Source of the DNA: Tritrichomonas foetus
Taxonomy: Eukaryota > Parabasalia > Tritrichomonadida > Tritrichomonadidae
Length of the DNA stretch: 25,248 nucleotides
NCBI GenBank assembly: GCA_001839685.1
Contig: MLAK01001208.1
Coordinates: 1-25,248, forward strand
Direction of reading: 5' to 3'
A program made the translations under genes and the position numbers. Positions 7,321 to 15,777 of the stretch are shown here, piece by piece. The notes under the pieces are model-generated. The model was not told where the DNA came from. It worked only from the letters and a program-made list of their open reading frames with translations, and searched no databases. Numbering within the stretch: the first letter of the stretch is position 1; the number at the start of each line of letters is the position of its first letter.

Positions 7321-9036
7321 ATGGATAACGATAACAATGTAGGTGGAATATTTACTAAGTTGAACTGGAAAATTATTCAATTTATAGATGTAAATCACGC
7401 ATATAAGCAATTTAAAAACCGTTTTCTTAAATTTAATTTCGACAATAAAAATATATTTTCAGATATAATCAAGTCTTTTTTAAAATTCGTTAAAGTCCTG
7501 ATGCTTGACAGAGATTTACCTCTGATAACAAAAAAAGAACAATTTTTTAATATTACAGAACATTTTTCGAATAACCATCAGAAATGTTTGCATGAGAATT
7601 TAATTGATTTTAAAATTCCAGCTTTTGCGAAAAATATTAATTTAAAAAATAGACTTGATACGTTTCTTGATGATAATGTTATTATCTTTGAAAAAACAGA
7701 ACCCCATAAGAATACTCAATGTAATGAAAGTTTACATTCACTCAAAATCAAACTGGCTCCCAAAAATAAATCTTGGAAAATGACTTTTTCAACCAGAATG
7801 AAAATTACGGTTTTACTTTGGAATGAGGGGCACAAGTTTTATTACCAGCTCATGAACAATTTTAATATCGCAGAATTAAATGATCATAATAAACAAATTA
7901 TCGATAAATATATACTGCGAAAAACCCTAAACAAAGAAAAGCAACAAACAGAAAAATATATACAACAAAAAAACAAAACTAGAAATCTTAGGAGACAATC
8001 AGGGAGGAAAGAAGGTGATTACAAATTAAAGAAAGTTTTCACTCCAATAAATATAGAATTTCGGGAAACTGATGTCCTTCATTCAGATTTCAAAGAAGAA
8101 GAAGAAACAAACGATTTAGATTTTCGTGAAACCAACTTCAATTCACCTGAAGAAGATTCTTTTTTTAAGGACATCAATGCAGATGATTGGTTTTCTATGA
8201 CCATTTTCGATTTGTTTAACTTTGGGAAACTATTTCTTGATCAAGCATTACTAGGAAATATTTTTCGTTTATATAATATAGCTAATAATTGTTACATAAA
8301 CAGTGGAATTCAATTATTAATGAGTTCAGAGCATTTTCGAACTAAGCTATTATTATTCAATAAAGAAGACGATTTGTTATTATTTTTGAAAAAATGTACA
8401 AAAGACATCGTTAACAAAAGAGATATTGATTATATAATAAATTATTATATTAATAATTCTACACAAACAATCAAGTACAATGAAAAAGGAGATACCTCTG
8501 CGTTTTTACTATTTTTATTGAACGACTTAGAAGAAAAATATAATATGATAGCAAATATGACTGGATTTATTGCTAAATCCATTTTATGCTCACAATGTGG
8601 CGCTCGAAATGAAGTGTTGGAAAATAACCTACTTTACTCAATTTCATGCTCTGAATTACAAAATATTGAAGATTGTTGTAAAAATGAACCTATAAATGAT
8701 AGTATTTGTCAGTTCTGTAGAAATACTCCTTTAATGATGACTCAAATTGTGTCCATCAACATTCTCTTAATTATTCATTTAACTGATTCGAATTATGAAC
8801 AAATTTTTCACATCAAAGAAACACTTCATATAAATCAAAAATTATATTCAATGAAATCGATAGTTTATTTCCGAGATTTACCAGATTCTGGGCATTATTT
8901 CGATGTAGTACGCCAAAATAATAAGTGGTTCTTGATTTCAGATTCATTTATCAATCAAATAAAAAGTCCTTTTGAGATTGACAAAAAATCACGGCCAGAA
9001 ATTTTATTATATGAGCAAATTATGCAGGATCTGTAA
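7321..9036 (+). CDS. Transposase-derived domain fused to ubiquitin-specific protease
   Basis: A 571-residue protein of two modules. Residues 1-185 match the C-terminal half of Kolobok-like DDE transposases: Asp23-x-x-His26-x-x-Lys29 (FIDVNHAYK), His86/Cys89/His91 (HQKCLHE), then CNESLHSLKIKLAPK with Glu136 as the likely third acidic residue, and LLWNEG. The first catalytic Asp would lie upstream of the start and is missing. Residues 219-238 are Arg/Lys-rich (possible nuclear signal) and 245-290 acidic. Residues 315-550 form a USP (family C19) domain: Cys box YNIANNCYINSGIQ (Cys324), zinc pairs Cys423/Cys426 and Cys463/Cys466, His box SGHYFDV (His525) and Asp541 (ISDSF). The triad is therefore complete, and deubiquitinase activity is inferred. 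The frame is uninterrupted and lies inside a TTAA-ended element. It could be a transposon accessory protein, a repressor, or a domesticated gene. The USP call is firm; the Kolobok call is from motif memory. Confidence 0.85.
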   Translation: MDNDNNVGGIFTKLNWKIIQFIDVNHAYKQFKNRFLKFNFDNKNIFSDIIKSFLKFVKVLMLDRDLPLITKKEQFFNITEHFSNNHQKCLHENLIDFKIPAFAKNINLKNRLDTFLDDNVIIFEKTEPHKNTQCNESLHSLKIKLAPKNKSWKMTFSTRMKITVLLWNEGHKFYYQLMNNFNIAELNDHNKQIIDKYILRKTLNKEKQQTEKYIQQKNKTRNLRRQSGRKEGDYKLKKVFTPINIEFRETDVLHSDFKEEEETNDLDFRETNFNSPEEDSFFKDINADDWFSMTIFDLFNFGKLFLDQALLGNIFRLYNIANNCYINSGIQLLMSSEHFRTKLLLFNKEDDLLLFLKKCTKDIVNKRDIDYIINYYINNSTQTIKYNEKGDTSAFLLFLLNDLEEKYNMIANMTGFIAKSILCSQCGARNEVLENNLLYSISCSELQNIEDCCKNEPINDSICQFCRNTPLMMTQIVSINILLIIHLTDSNYEQIFHIKETLHINQKLYSMKSIVYFRDLPDSGHYFDVVRQNNKWFLISDSFINQIKSPFEIDKKSRPEILLYEQIMQDL

Positions 9037-9771
9037 GAGATTATAAAAACAGGAGGGGAAAAATAAACAATTAAGTAACTATTTTTTTATAATATATAAA
9101 TATTTTATCGATTTTATTACTTTTAAAATAAGTTAAAATTCCCACGCTATATGCATGTTTATCTAAAACTGTATCGCCAAAACTTGATCACAAAATCATA
9201 TGAAATTGCACCATTTTTTCTTGCGCAAAAGTCTTCATTATTCGATATATATATATTATTGCATACCAATTAAAGAATAAAAGAAAGCATTACTAATCTT
9301 CTGATAAAGAGAATTTTTTTCGATTAATATGATCATTTGAATGCACACAGAAAAAAAATTGAAAGAACTATTTTTTATGCATTCAATTCTTTTCTGATAA
9401 ATCCTGTCAAATCACGATTGAGAGATCACATAGAAACAATCACTTCATTTTTTTCATTCGGTCACTTCATATGTCAGTTGCCCCTTAAATTTCGGTAAAT
9501 TCACGGTACATAAATACACTAGAGTCTTCCTTAATTGATGTTTTCATTTTCGCTTTCATTTCCTGATTTTATAATATATATATTTCTTTTTTGAATATAA
9601 ATGTAAAATATTTCAAAGCGCATCATTTTTTATTTACGATAGAATTTTATTGTTCGAATCTGAAGTATACTCACATTTAGCCTATAGGTCAAATACCCAA
9701 AGGGACCCTTTCTTATCAAATGCTCAGAAAAGAATCGACTTTTTGTAGGAAAACCCCCTCTCTCAAATGAT
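9037..9771. other. Non-coding 3' part of the transposon
   Basis: No coding frame follows the USP stop. The stretch includes a second TTAA terminus (9463-9488) and a 13-base perfect palindrome, AAAGGGACCCTTT, at 9699-9711. Confidence 0.5.
9463..9488 (+). repeat. Second right-type TTAA terminus
   Basis: CACTTCATATG is followed by TCAGTTGCCCCTTAA. Read inward from the TTAA it is TTAAGGGGCAACTGAC..ATGAAGTG, sharing TTAAGG, CAACT and GAAGTG in order with 6888-6911. It may be the end of a nested or older family member. Confidence 0.5.
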
Positions 9772-9795
9772 CACTTCACTTGAGTTGATCCTTAA
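9772..9795 (-). repeat. Right terminal inverted repeat
   Basis: CACTTCACTTGAGTTGATCC followed by TTAA is the reverse complement of 6888-6911 with one mismatch. The sequence just inside it (GAAAACCCCCTCTCTC) only loosely resembles the left subterminal region. Confidence 0.8.
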
Positions 9796-9982
9796 ATACA
9801 AAAGAACACGTTTCATCACCAAAAAAGAATTTGGTTCACTTTGTCCAACCTTAATTATTAAAATAGAAGTTAGATTCGTTTGTCGATAATGAAGATTTAA
9901 AAAAGGAATGTTTAAAATTTGGCTTTTTGAATAGTATTTTTCAGTACTTTACGTCCATCTATAGAAAATTTGAGAGAAATAA

Positions 9983-9988
9983 TCATTT
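9983..9988 (+). promoter_or_regulatory. Initiator TCATTT
   Basis: TCATTT fits the trichomonad Initiator consensus. The predicted start A at 9985 gives a 12-base leader, typical of these organisms, and supports the ATG at 9997. Confidence 0.65.
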
Positions 9989-9996
9989 AAATTTGA

Positions 9997-12900
9997 ATGG
10001 AAAGAGATGCTTTGATTAAATTCGGCATTTTCCAAGATTCCATTCATGTCCACAACTATTCAGATATAACATCAGTCTGCATGTCCGACAATGATTCCTA
10101 CATATTGGCAACACCCTCTCAAATTGTCAAGATTAACGGTCATTCGATCATCGATTCTTCTCCTCTTCAATTTTCGAGCGTCACTTTTGCATCAAAGCAC
10201 AATCTATTAATCGCTATTTCTCATCGTTCATTCAGTTTGTTCGTCCTTCCACTGAATGACCTTGGAAGGCCAATTTTAGCAAATTATCCAACCTCACAGC
10301 TCGTCGTTTCCTTCGTCATTTTCGCGCCAAAGTCAGACACAATTATAACGATCGGAGAGAAAATCAAAGTTTGGAAATTAAACGTTATTCACTATTCACC
10401 ATCAATTCCGCCCGGCGTTTCAATTTCCTGCCTGAGGACTTTCAAAGGCACATTTGGCGTGATGAGCTACAGCAGTGTCGGCTTTGATGAAAATCAAGAA
10501 ATTTTATTCATTCCAACAAATGATGGAATTCGACTTTTCACCATTGAAGGTGAATTAGTGCAAACTGTTGGTAGGATAACAGCTACAATGTCTTCACTTT
10601 TTGTGTATTCTCAAAATAATCGAGAAATTTTGACGTATGATCGTTCTGAAGGAATGTCGTTGTGGTCGTCGATTGGAACTCTTGTAAAGAGAATTCCTTT
10701 TGGTGGTTCAACTGTTTCAACTATGGAATTTGTGGATGATGAAAATGTGTTGGTGACAGATGAAAATGGTGCACTTTACTTGTTAAATGTAAAAACTAAT
10801 CGTTCTTTTTTATGCTTAACTTTACCGAGAAAGCCTATTCGAGTTTTTGTGATACACACAAGAAAACCAATGATTCTAGTGTTATTTGAAAATACTTACG
10901 AATTGATGCGCGTTTCAATCCCTTGGACTGTCTTTGCAACACATGTTGTTCGACCTATTCATTCAAATATTGTTCCTAAGATAAATTATCGTTCCAGACT
11001 TCTTGTTCAAACTGAAAATTCATTTGCGAAACTTTTTTCACCGAATGATGGAACAATTGTAACTGCTGCAACTCCTTCTTGTCCAGCTTCACCAGTTTCA
11101 CTTTATTATGATCGTGGATGTATCGTTCATTATGAAAAGTCACTTTATAAATCATATAAAGCCAAAATAATTGAAACTGATTCAAACAAAGAAGTTTTGT
11201 TGATGTGTCTTGATGATGGACAGACAATTATTTTTGATACAATTGCTTCTCCAGCAAAAGAAGTATCTATACGATATTTAAGAGCGAAATATATTATGCC
11301 TTGTATCTTTAATAATGAGTGGTGTTATGTAGCTACTGCAGAAGGAGGTGATATTTCTTTATTTAATTATAATGACTTTACTTTAATTGCTTCTTTCAAT
11401 TTGACAAATACAAAAATTGTGTCTGTAAATTATCATGCTCCTTCAAATACTTTAATTGCACAATATTCTAATGAGTTAATTCGATTTTCATTCGACCAAA
11501 AAACAATTGTCGGTAAAATTTCACTCGGAATAAAATCAACTTTGACTGAAATTTTTGATGAATCAATTTTTGTGTGTGATGTGGACGGAAAAATTCATAA
11601 ATTTACACTTGAAAATAATTTATCGATTACCAAAGATTCTATTGAAATTAGTGGTCATAATTCTGCAATTTCTTCCATTTCTTTTGGACCAACATTCTTT
11701 CTGTCTTCTTCTATGGATGGCACTGTTGTTGTTTGGGACTATTCATTCAATAAAGTTTCAGTGATTACTTCTCCACTTCCAATTTATGTTGTATCTTGGC
11801 TTAATGGAGGAAGAGATATAATTCTTGGTACAGAATCTGAATTGATGCAAATTTCTGGAAGAGAAATTTTCCGTGATGAAGATGTTGATGATGAAAATTT
11901 TGAAATTGACAACTTTTGTCGAAAAATTGATATTTCAAATGAGCAGGTGAAAATTGTAGTACCTGAAACCCAAAAATCAAATTTCAAAAAATGTAATTCA
12001 CGTTATAAAGAACTTCTTGAACAGCATCAACAAAAAATGGAGATTAAAACACAACTCCTTGAAAGAATTCATGGTTTACAAAGCATATCTGCACCTAGAA
12101 ACCAAAACACAGGGAAACCAAAGAAAATCGAAGAAAGCCGCCGTAGAAGAATCGTCGATGACATGTATAATATTACAATGAATGCATTCACTGAAACATC
12201 AAACCAAGGCATTATGCAAACTCAAAATAAAATCACAAAATCACAATCAAATGCAGCAATCTCTTCTGAAAGGTATTCTGATGGTTCACCATTGTTACAA
12301 AATCTCGAAAAAGTGATAATTGTACCTCCAGTCAAAAAGGAAGAAGAAAAAGCTCCAAGAAACAAACCTGGAAGAAGCAAATCAAGTAATCGACGAGTAG
12401 AAAATAGCAAAAATGGGGAAAATTCTATTGGAACCGGAAAAGATTTCATCAAAAAGTCACTAGTTAAAGATGAAAAGTCGAAAAAAAGAAGAGAAGCGAG
12501 AAGAATGAAAAAAATTGAGAAAGAAAAAGAAATGCGAAGAAAAGCAACAGTTTTACAAGTTTGTGGTAATGAAACTTTAACGAAACAGACATCTCAAGAA
12601 AGACTTCTCGCTTCAATGGATACTTCTTTGACAATCGGTGAAATTCCAAAAGCTGCACCAGTTCCAGAAATTTACTTTAGACCTCCATGCCAAATTGAGC
12701 AACCTGCATCAAAGAAAATTTCACGGCCAATAAGAAGAGTATCAGAAAGAGTAAGGAAAACTGCTAAAGAATTCGTAAAACAATTCGAACAAAATCAACC
12801 ACAGCCAACTGAAGAGGAAGCAGAAACTCTAAAAGTCGTGAAAAAGAAAAAGAGTCTTAAAAAACGGCTTAAAAGAGCCCCAACGCCACCAGAAGTTCGA

Positions 12901-13965
12901 AAATTTAATTTGCGTTCAAAAGGAAGTCAAAGAAGGAGAAAGCGAGCAAAAACTCCTCCAACTCTAGAAGCTCCACCAAAAGTAGTTAAGTATAAAAAGT
13001 GTGATCATGTTATCGATGATGATATTGTGCAAGAGGTTTTCCTTCAAAAGGAGGTTCATGGAGGAAGAAAAATATCCAAAAAATCAATTTCTCAAAAAGA
13101 AGAAACAAAAAAACTTTCCTTTAGGCAGCATTCTGACAAATCATCTACATCAACACGTAGAACTGATCACATTGAAACTGATTTCGAAGAAGATAACGAA
13201 CTATTACACGACTCAAAAAGTAAATATTCAACGAAATATTCCGAAAAAAGTTTGGATATACAATTAAAAAATTCATATAAAGGATCGTTCAGAGAATCAT
13301 GTAAAGGACCATTAAGAGGCTCACTGGATGATCTCCATGAGTTAGAAGGAGAATTTGCAATTAATTCAGATGGGGAAAATTTCAATGCAAATATTTTTGA
13401 GACCGGTTTGGATGAATGTAAACCAAACAATGTTTTCCAAGTTGTTGAACCTCCACCTAAAAATTTGGATGTAAGTTCACTTTCAACAATTCTTGGCGAA
13501 TTCAATCCAAAAATGACGGATGATGAACAGAGAGTTAGAAACCTTTTGTTTGACCTTGCTCAGTTTCGCTGTATCAAATTACCAAAAGAAAAGAACGAAA
13601 TTACAAGGAGAAACTTCAACAAGAGGCTCGATGAGATCGAGCAGAAAATTGCCAAACTAACTGAAGAAGCAGAGATAAACCCGCTTGCATGGAGAGGGAT
13701 TCCTCCAAAACTCCAAAAAATGATTGTAGAGTCTATTTCGATCGATGACTTTTTTGATGAAACTCCACAAATGTTTTCCGAAAGAGGGAATTGGGGAAGA
13801 AACGTTCAACCTAATCGACGAGAAAATCAAATTTCAAAAAGAAGCGTTGAATCCAATATAGATTTCATGGCCGATTGGAGGTCAAAAAAGACCCAACTTC
13901 AAAAGAAGTCATGGACAAAGGCACGCGTTTCCAAAGTGGAAAAGAAAAAACCATGGCGAATGTGA
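9997..13965 (+). CDS. WD40-repeat protein with long basic C-terminal tail
   Basis: A 1322-residue intronless protein. The first ~630 residues are beta-propeller material with degenerate WD repeats: IKVWKL at 123-128, MSLWSS near 220, and one textbook repeat with GH at 553-554 and VVVWD with Trp580-Asp581. It is followed by a line (SWLNGGRDIILGTESELMQI) like the one after the last blade in WDR87/WDR97-type proteins. Length is enough for two propellers. Residues ~640-1322 are charged and low in structure: coiled-coil-like 660-690, Lys/Arg-rich 827-850, and 944-1000 with the paired motifs RAPTPPE (960) and RAKTPPT (983). The extreme C-terminus is basic (KKPWRM). The tail suggests a scaffold or a cytoskeletal or axonemal role, but that is inference. 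An Initiator 12 bases upstream supports the start. The gene lies just beyond a transposon end and converges on the HEAT-repeat gene. Confidence 0.9.
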   Translation: MERDALIKFGIFQDSIHVHNYSDITSVCMSDNDSYILATPSQIVKINGHSIIDSSPLQFSSVTFASKHNLLIAISHRSFSLFVLPLNDLGRPILANYPTSQLVVSFVIFAPKSDTIITIGEKIKVWKLNVIHYSPSIPPGVSISCLRTFKGTFGVMSYSSVGFDENQEILFIPTNDGIRLFTIEGELVQTVGRITATMSSLFVYSQNNREILTYDRSEGMSLWSSIGTLVKRIPFGGSTVSTMEFVDDENVLVTDENGALYLLNVKTNRSFLCLTLPRKPIRVFVIHTRKPMILVLFENTYELMRVSIPWTVFATHVVRPIHSNIVPKINYRSRLLVQTENSFAKLFSPNDGTIVTAATPSCPASPVSLYYDRGCIVHYEKSLYKSYKAKIIETDSNKEVLLMCLDDGQTIIFDTIASPAKEVSIRYLRAKYIMPCIFNNEWCYVATAEGGDISLFNYNDFTLIASFNLTNTKIVSVNYHAPSNTLIAQYSNELIRFSFDQKTIVGKISLGIKSTLTEIFDESIFVCDVDGKIHKFTLENNLSITKDSIEISGHNSAISSISFGPTFFLSSSMDGTVVVWDYSFNKVSVITSPLPIYVVSWLNGGRDIILGTESELMQISGREIFRDEDVDDENFEIDNFCRKIDISNEQVKIVVPETQKSNFKKCNSRYKELLEQHQQKMEIKTQLLERIHGLQSISAPRNQNTGKPKKIEESRRRRIVDDMYNITMNAFTETSNQGIMQTQNKITKSQSNAAISSERYSDGSPLLQNLEKVIIVPPVKKEEEKAPRNKPGRSKSSNRRVENSKNGENSIGTGKDFIKKSLVKDEKSKKRREARRMKKIEKEKEMRRKATVLQVCGNETLTKQTSQERLLASMDTSLTIGEIPKAAPVPEIYFRPPCQIEQPASKKISRPIRRVSERVRKTAKEFVKQFEQNQPQPTEEEAETLKVVKKKKSLKKRLKRAPTPPEVRKFNLRSKGSQRRRKRAKTPPTLEAPPKVVKYKKCDHVIDDDIVQEVFLQKEVHGGRKISKKSISQKEETKKLSFRQHSDKSSTSTRRTDHIETDFEEDNELLHDSKSKYSTKYSEKSLDIQLKNSYKGSFRESCKGPLRGSLDDLHELEGEFAINSDGENFNANIFETGLDECKPNNVFQVVEPPPKNLDVSSLSTILGEFNPKMTDDEQRVRNLLFDLAQFRCIKLPKEKNEITRRNFNKRLDEIEQKIAKLTEEAEINPLAWRGIPPKLQKMIVESISIDDFFDETPQMFSERGNWGRNVQPNRRENQISKRSVESNIDFMADWRSKKTQLQKKSWTKARVSKVEKKKPWRM

Positions 13966-14127
13966 TTTTTTCTTTTTTATTCAAAATATTTTTGTTTGTT
14001 TTTTAAATTTACTGTGTGATTCATTAATTTTTTCATATACTATATTATTTTATACATTTTTTGATTTTAATTTTTCAACGATAATAAAAGTATTGATAGA
14101 TATCAATATTTCGTTACAAAATAAATC
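13966..14127. other. Short AT-rich spacer
   Basis: Contains the T-rich 3' flank of the WD40 gene. No other element was seen. Confidence 0.5.
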
Positions 14128-15483
14128 ATGGAAGAATGGCTTATCAAAGCATTAAGGTCCTTCTCAGACAAAATAATATTATCACAACATATGCAAGCTC
14201 AATTTCATTTTCTTCTTCAGAGTGTATCATAGTTACTTTGGCATATTTCATTTAGTCTCTCTAATTCTTGCTCATAGCTCTTCAATTTGATGAGGCAAAT
14301 CTTTTTGGGTATTCATTTGATAAATTGTTCAGAAAATAGAGAGTTTCAAATTGGAAAATGTTGTTGCCTCTCAAAATGATCAATTGCCTATTTCTGATCT
14401 TTCTGTCCACAGGGCAATCATTGAAAACACAATTTAGAATTCTATTATTTATTATAATGTAATCCAGGTTGAAACAGATGAAACAACAGAAATTTTAATT
14501 CCAATATAAATAACAGGAGAAAATGCAGATTTTGAGACTGGTGTTTAAAAAAAAATCAAAAATTTAACAAAAAACCCGAATTGGAACGATAACTTATGAC
14601 AAATTCATGTTTTTCAGAAGCAGATTTACATTTTTAATGCAAAAAAATCGAACACATCTCAGGTACTCCAATAATTGATCAATCATTGAAAGATTTCATT
14701 CAATTCTTTGCAACATATACTGATATATATGAGTGCTCTTTAATTCAACTAGGTGAAGCTCGAAAAATCACACAAGTTATCCAAGTTTTTATTTCGAAGT
14801 ATGAAATTCCAGAAAGAAAATGTATCAGATTATACACTCAACCCCCATATTAACCAAAGACACAATTGATTTTATTAATGATATTAGTGATGTAATAGGA
14901 AAACAAGCAATTGTTCCTGGTATATACCAGAATCACCAATAGTATCACAAGATATTTCCAGACAAAAATTTCTTCTTAATAAAACAGATACTGATCTAAA
15001 CATTGATTTTAAAGATGTAAAATTAATAAGCAGAAATATATGTTTCTATTTCTGGTGAAAGTACAATTATTATTGAATTTAATGGAAAAAGCAAAACGTC
15101 TCAATTCGTAGAAATATGTGGTTCTGGAAAAGCTATTTTAAAATTCATTACAAAATCTCGACCTAGTTCTATCTACTTTATATGTGTTGGAATGATTTAG
15201 ACATTAATTGTGGAATAATATCATTAATAGTGATTATGCTACGCCTTTCAATGCTAGTAATCCTTTTTTCAACCATAAATTAATTGTAGTAATCAAGAAA
15301 GACACTCCAATCATCATTGGTGTTGTCGTTGCAATTGTTGTCGTCACTGTAATAGTTGTGATAGCCATTGTGATACTAATAATGAAAAAGAAGAAGAAAG
15401 ACACTTCTACAGAAAAATCACTGATTATTGAATCGATATATTCTATGTTTAATTGTTCTTCTGTCTTATTTTGTCCTTATTAA
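14128..15483 (+). pseudogene. Decayed surface membrane protein gene
   Basis: Plus-strand pieces in several frames read like one secreted or surface protein: MEEWLIKALRSFSDKIIL from ATG 14128, FKLENVVASQNDQLPISDLS near 14345-14410, FLLNKTDTDLNIDFKDVKLI near 14970-15035, TIIIEFNGKSKTSQFVEI and GSGKAILKFITKSRPSSIYF from 15063 to about 15180. Stops and frameshifts separate them; three different frames meet at 15180-15210. The last piece (15211-15483) keeps a single membrane span, TPIIIGVVVAIVVVTVIVVI and AIVILI, followed by KKKKK and a short tail ending in TAA. A beta-rich ectodomain, one C-terminal span and a basic stop-transfer tail fit the type I surface proteins that trichomonads have in large families. 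The exact family is not recognised. The terminal 91-codon frame has no ATG, so it is not called as a separate gene. Confidence 0.55.
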
Positions 15484-15777
15484 ATGGATTGTATGCAAAA
15501 ATCATTTTCTAATTTGAATAATTAAACATAATAATGATTTAATTTGATTAAATGTGATTTGAGTTATTCATAAAAAAAAAAAAAAAAAAGGTCATTTAAA
15601 ATCGTTTGTGTGATGACTAAATCCAACTGAAGCAAAAAAAAAAAAAAAAAAAATAATTGTATGAATGTGTGCAAATAATATAAATCTATTTTTATTTAAA
15701 CAAATTTAAACTAGTTTCTCAATTAATGAAAACAAATGATTCACAATCTCGTGTTAAATATTTGTTAGATATCGAAA
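15484..15777. other. Convergent 3' spacer with two long A-runs
   Basis: Separates the decayed surface gene from the stop of the minus-strand HEAT gene. It holds an A18 run at 15572-15589 and an A20 run at 15634-15653, 44 bases apart, and nothing else recognisable. Confidence 0.6.
15572..15653. repeat. Paired poly-A tracts (A18 and A20)
   Basis: Uninterrupted A runs at 15572-15589 and 15634-15653 flank a 44-base unique segment starting GGTCATTTAAAATCG. Run lengths may be affected by sequencing slippage. Confidence 0.85.

Larger units (their letters stand above)
6888..9795 (+). mobile_element. TTAA-ended Kolobok-like transposon carrying a transposase-USP gene
   Basis: The two ends are inverted repeats matching at 23 of 24 positions: 6888-6911 begins TTAAGGATCAACT and ends AGTGAAGTG, and 9772-9795 is its reverse complement with one change. 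Both outer ends are TTAA. The 2908-bp interior has one intact gene (7321-9036), about 430 bp of leader and about 760 bp of non-coding trailer. The left end is part of a longer (about 120 bp) sequence repeated in inverted orientation at 1505-1632. The gene's first half resembles Kolobok transposases, which also use TTAA, so end type and coding content agree. A second, less similar right-type end at 9463-9488 could be an alternative boundary or a nested copy. The right end stops about 190 bp before the next gene's Initiator. Confidence 0.7.

Noticed and set aside
9650..9668. tRNA T-loop-like GTTCGAATC
   Set aside because: No 5-bp stem around it and no cloverleaf in either direction.
12464..12658. 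Antisense open frames inside the WD40 gene
   Set aside because: They mirror the Lys/Glu-rich coding strand and have no independent support.
15208..15483. Separate small membrane protein gene
   Set aside because: The frame starts on TTG with no ATG before the span; it reads better as the last piece of the decayed surface protein.
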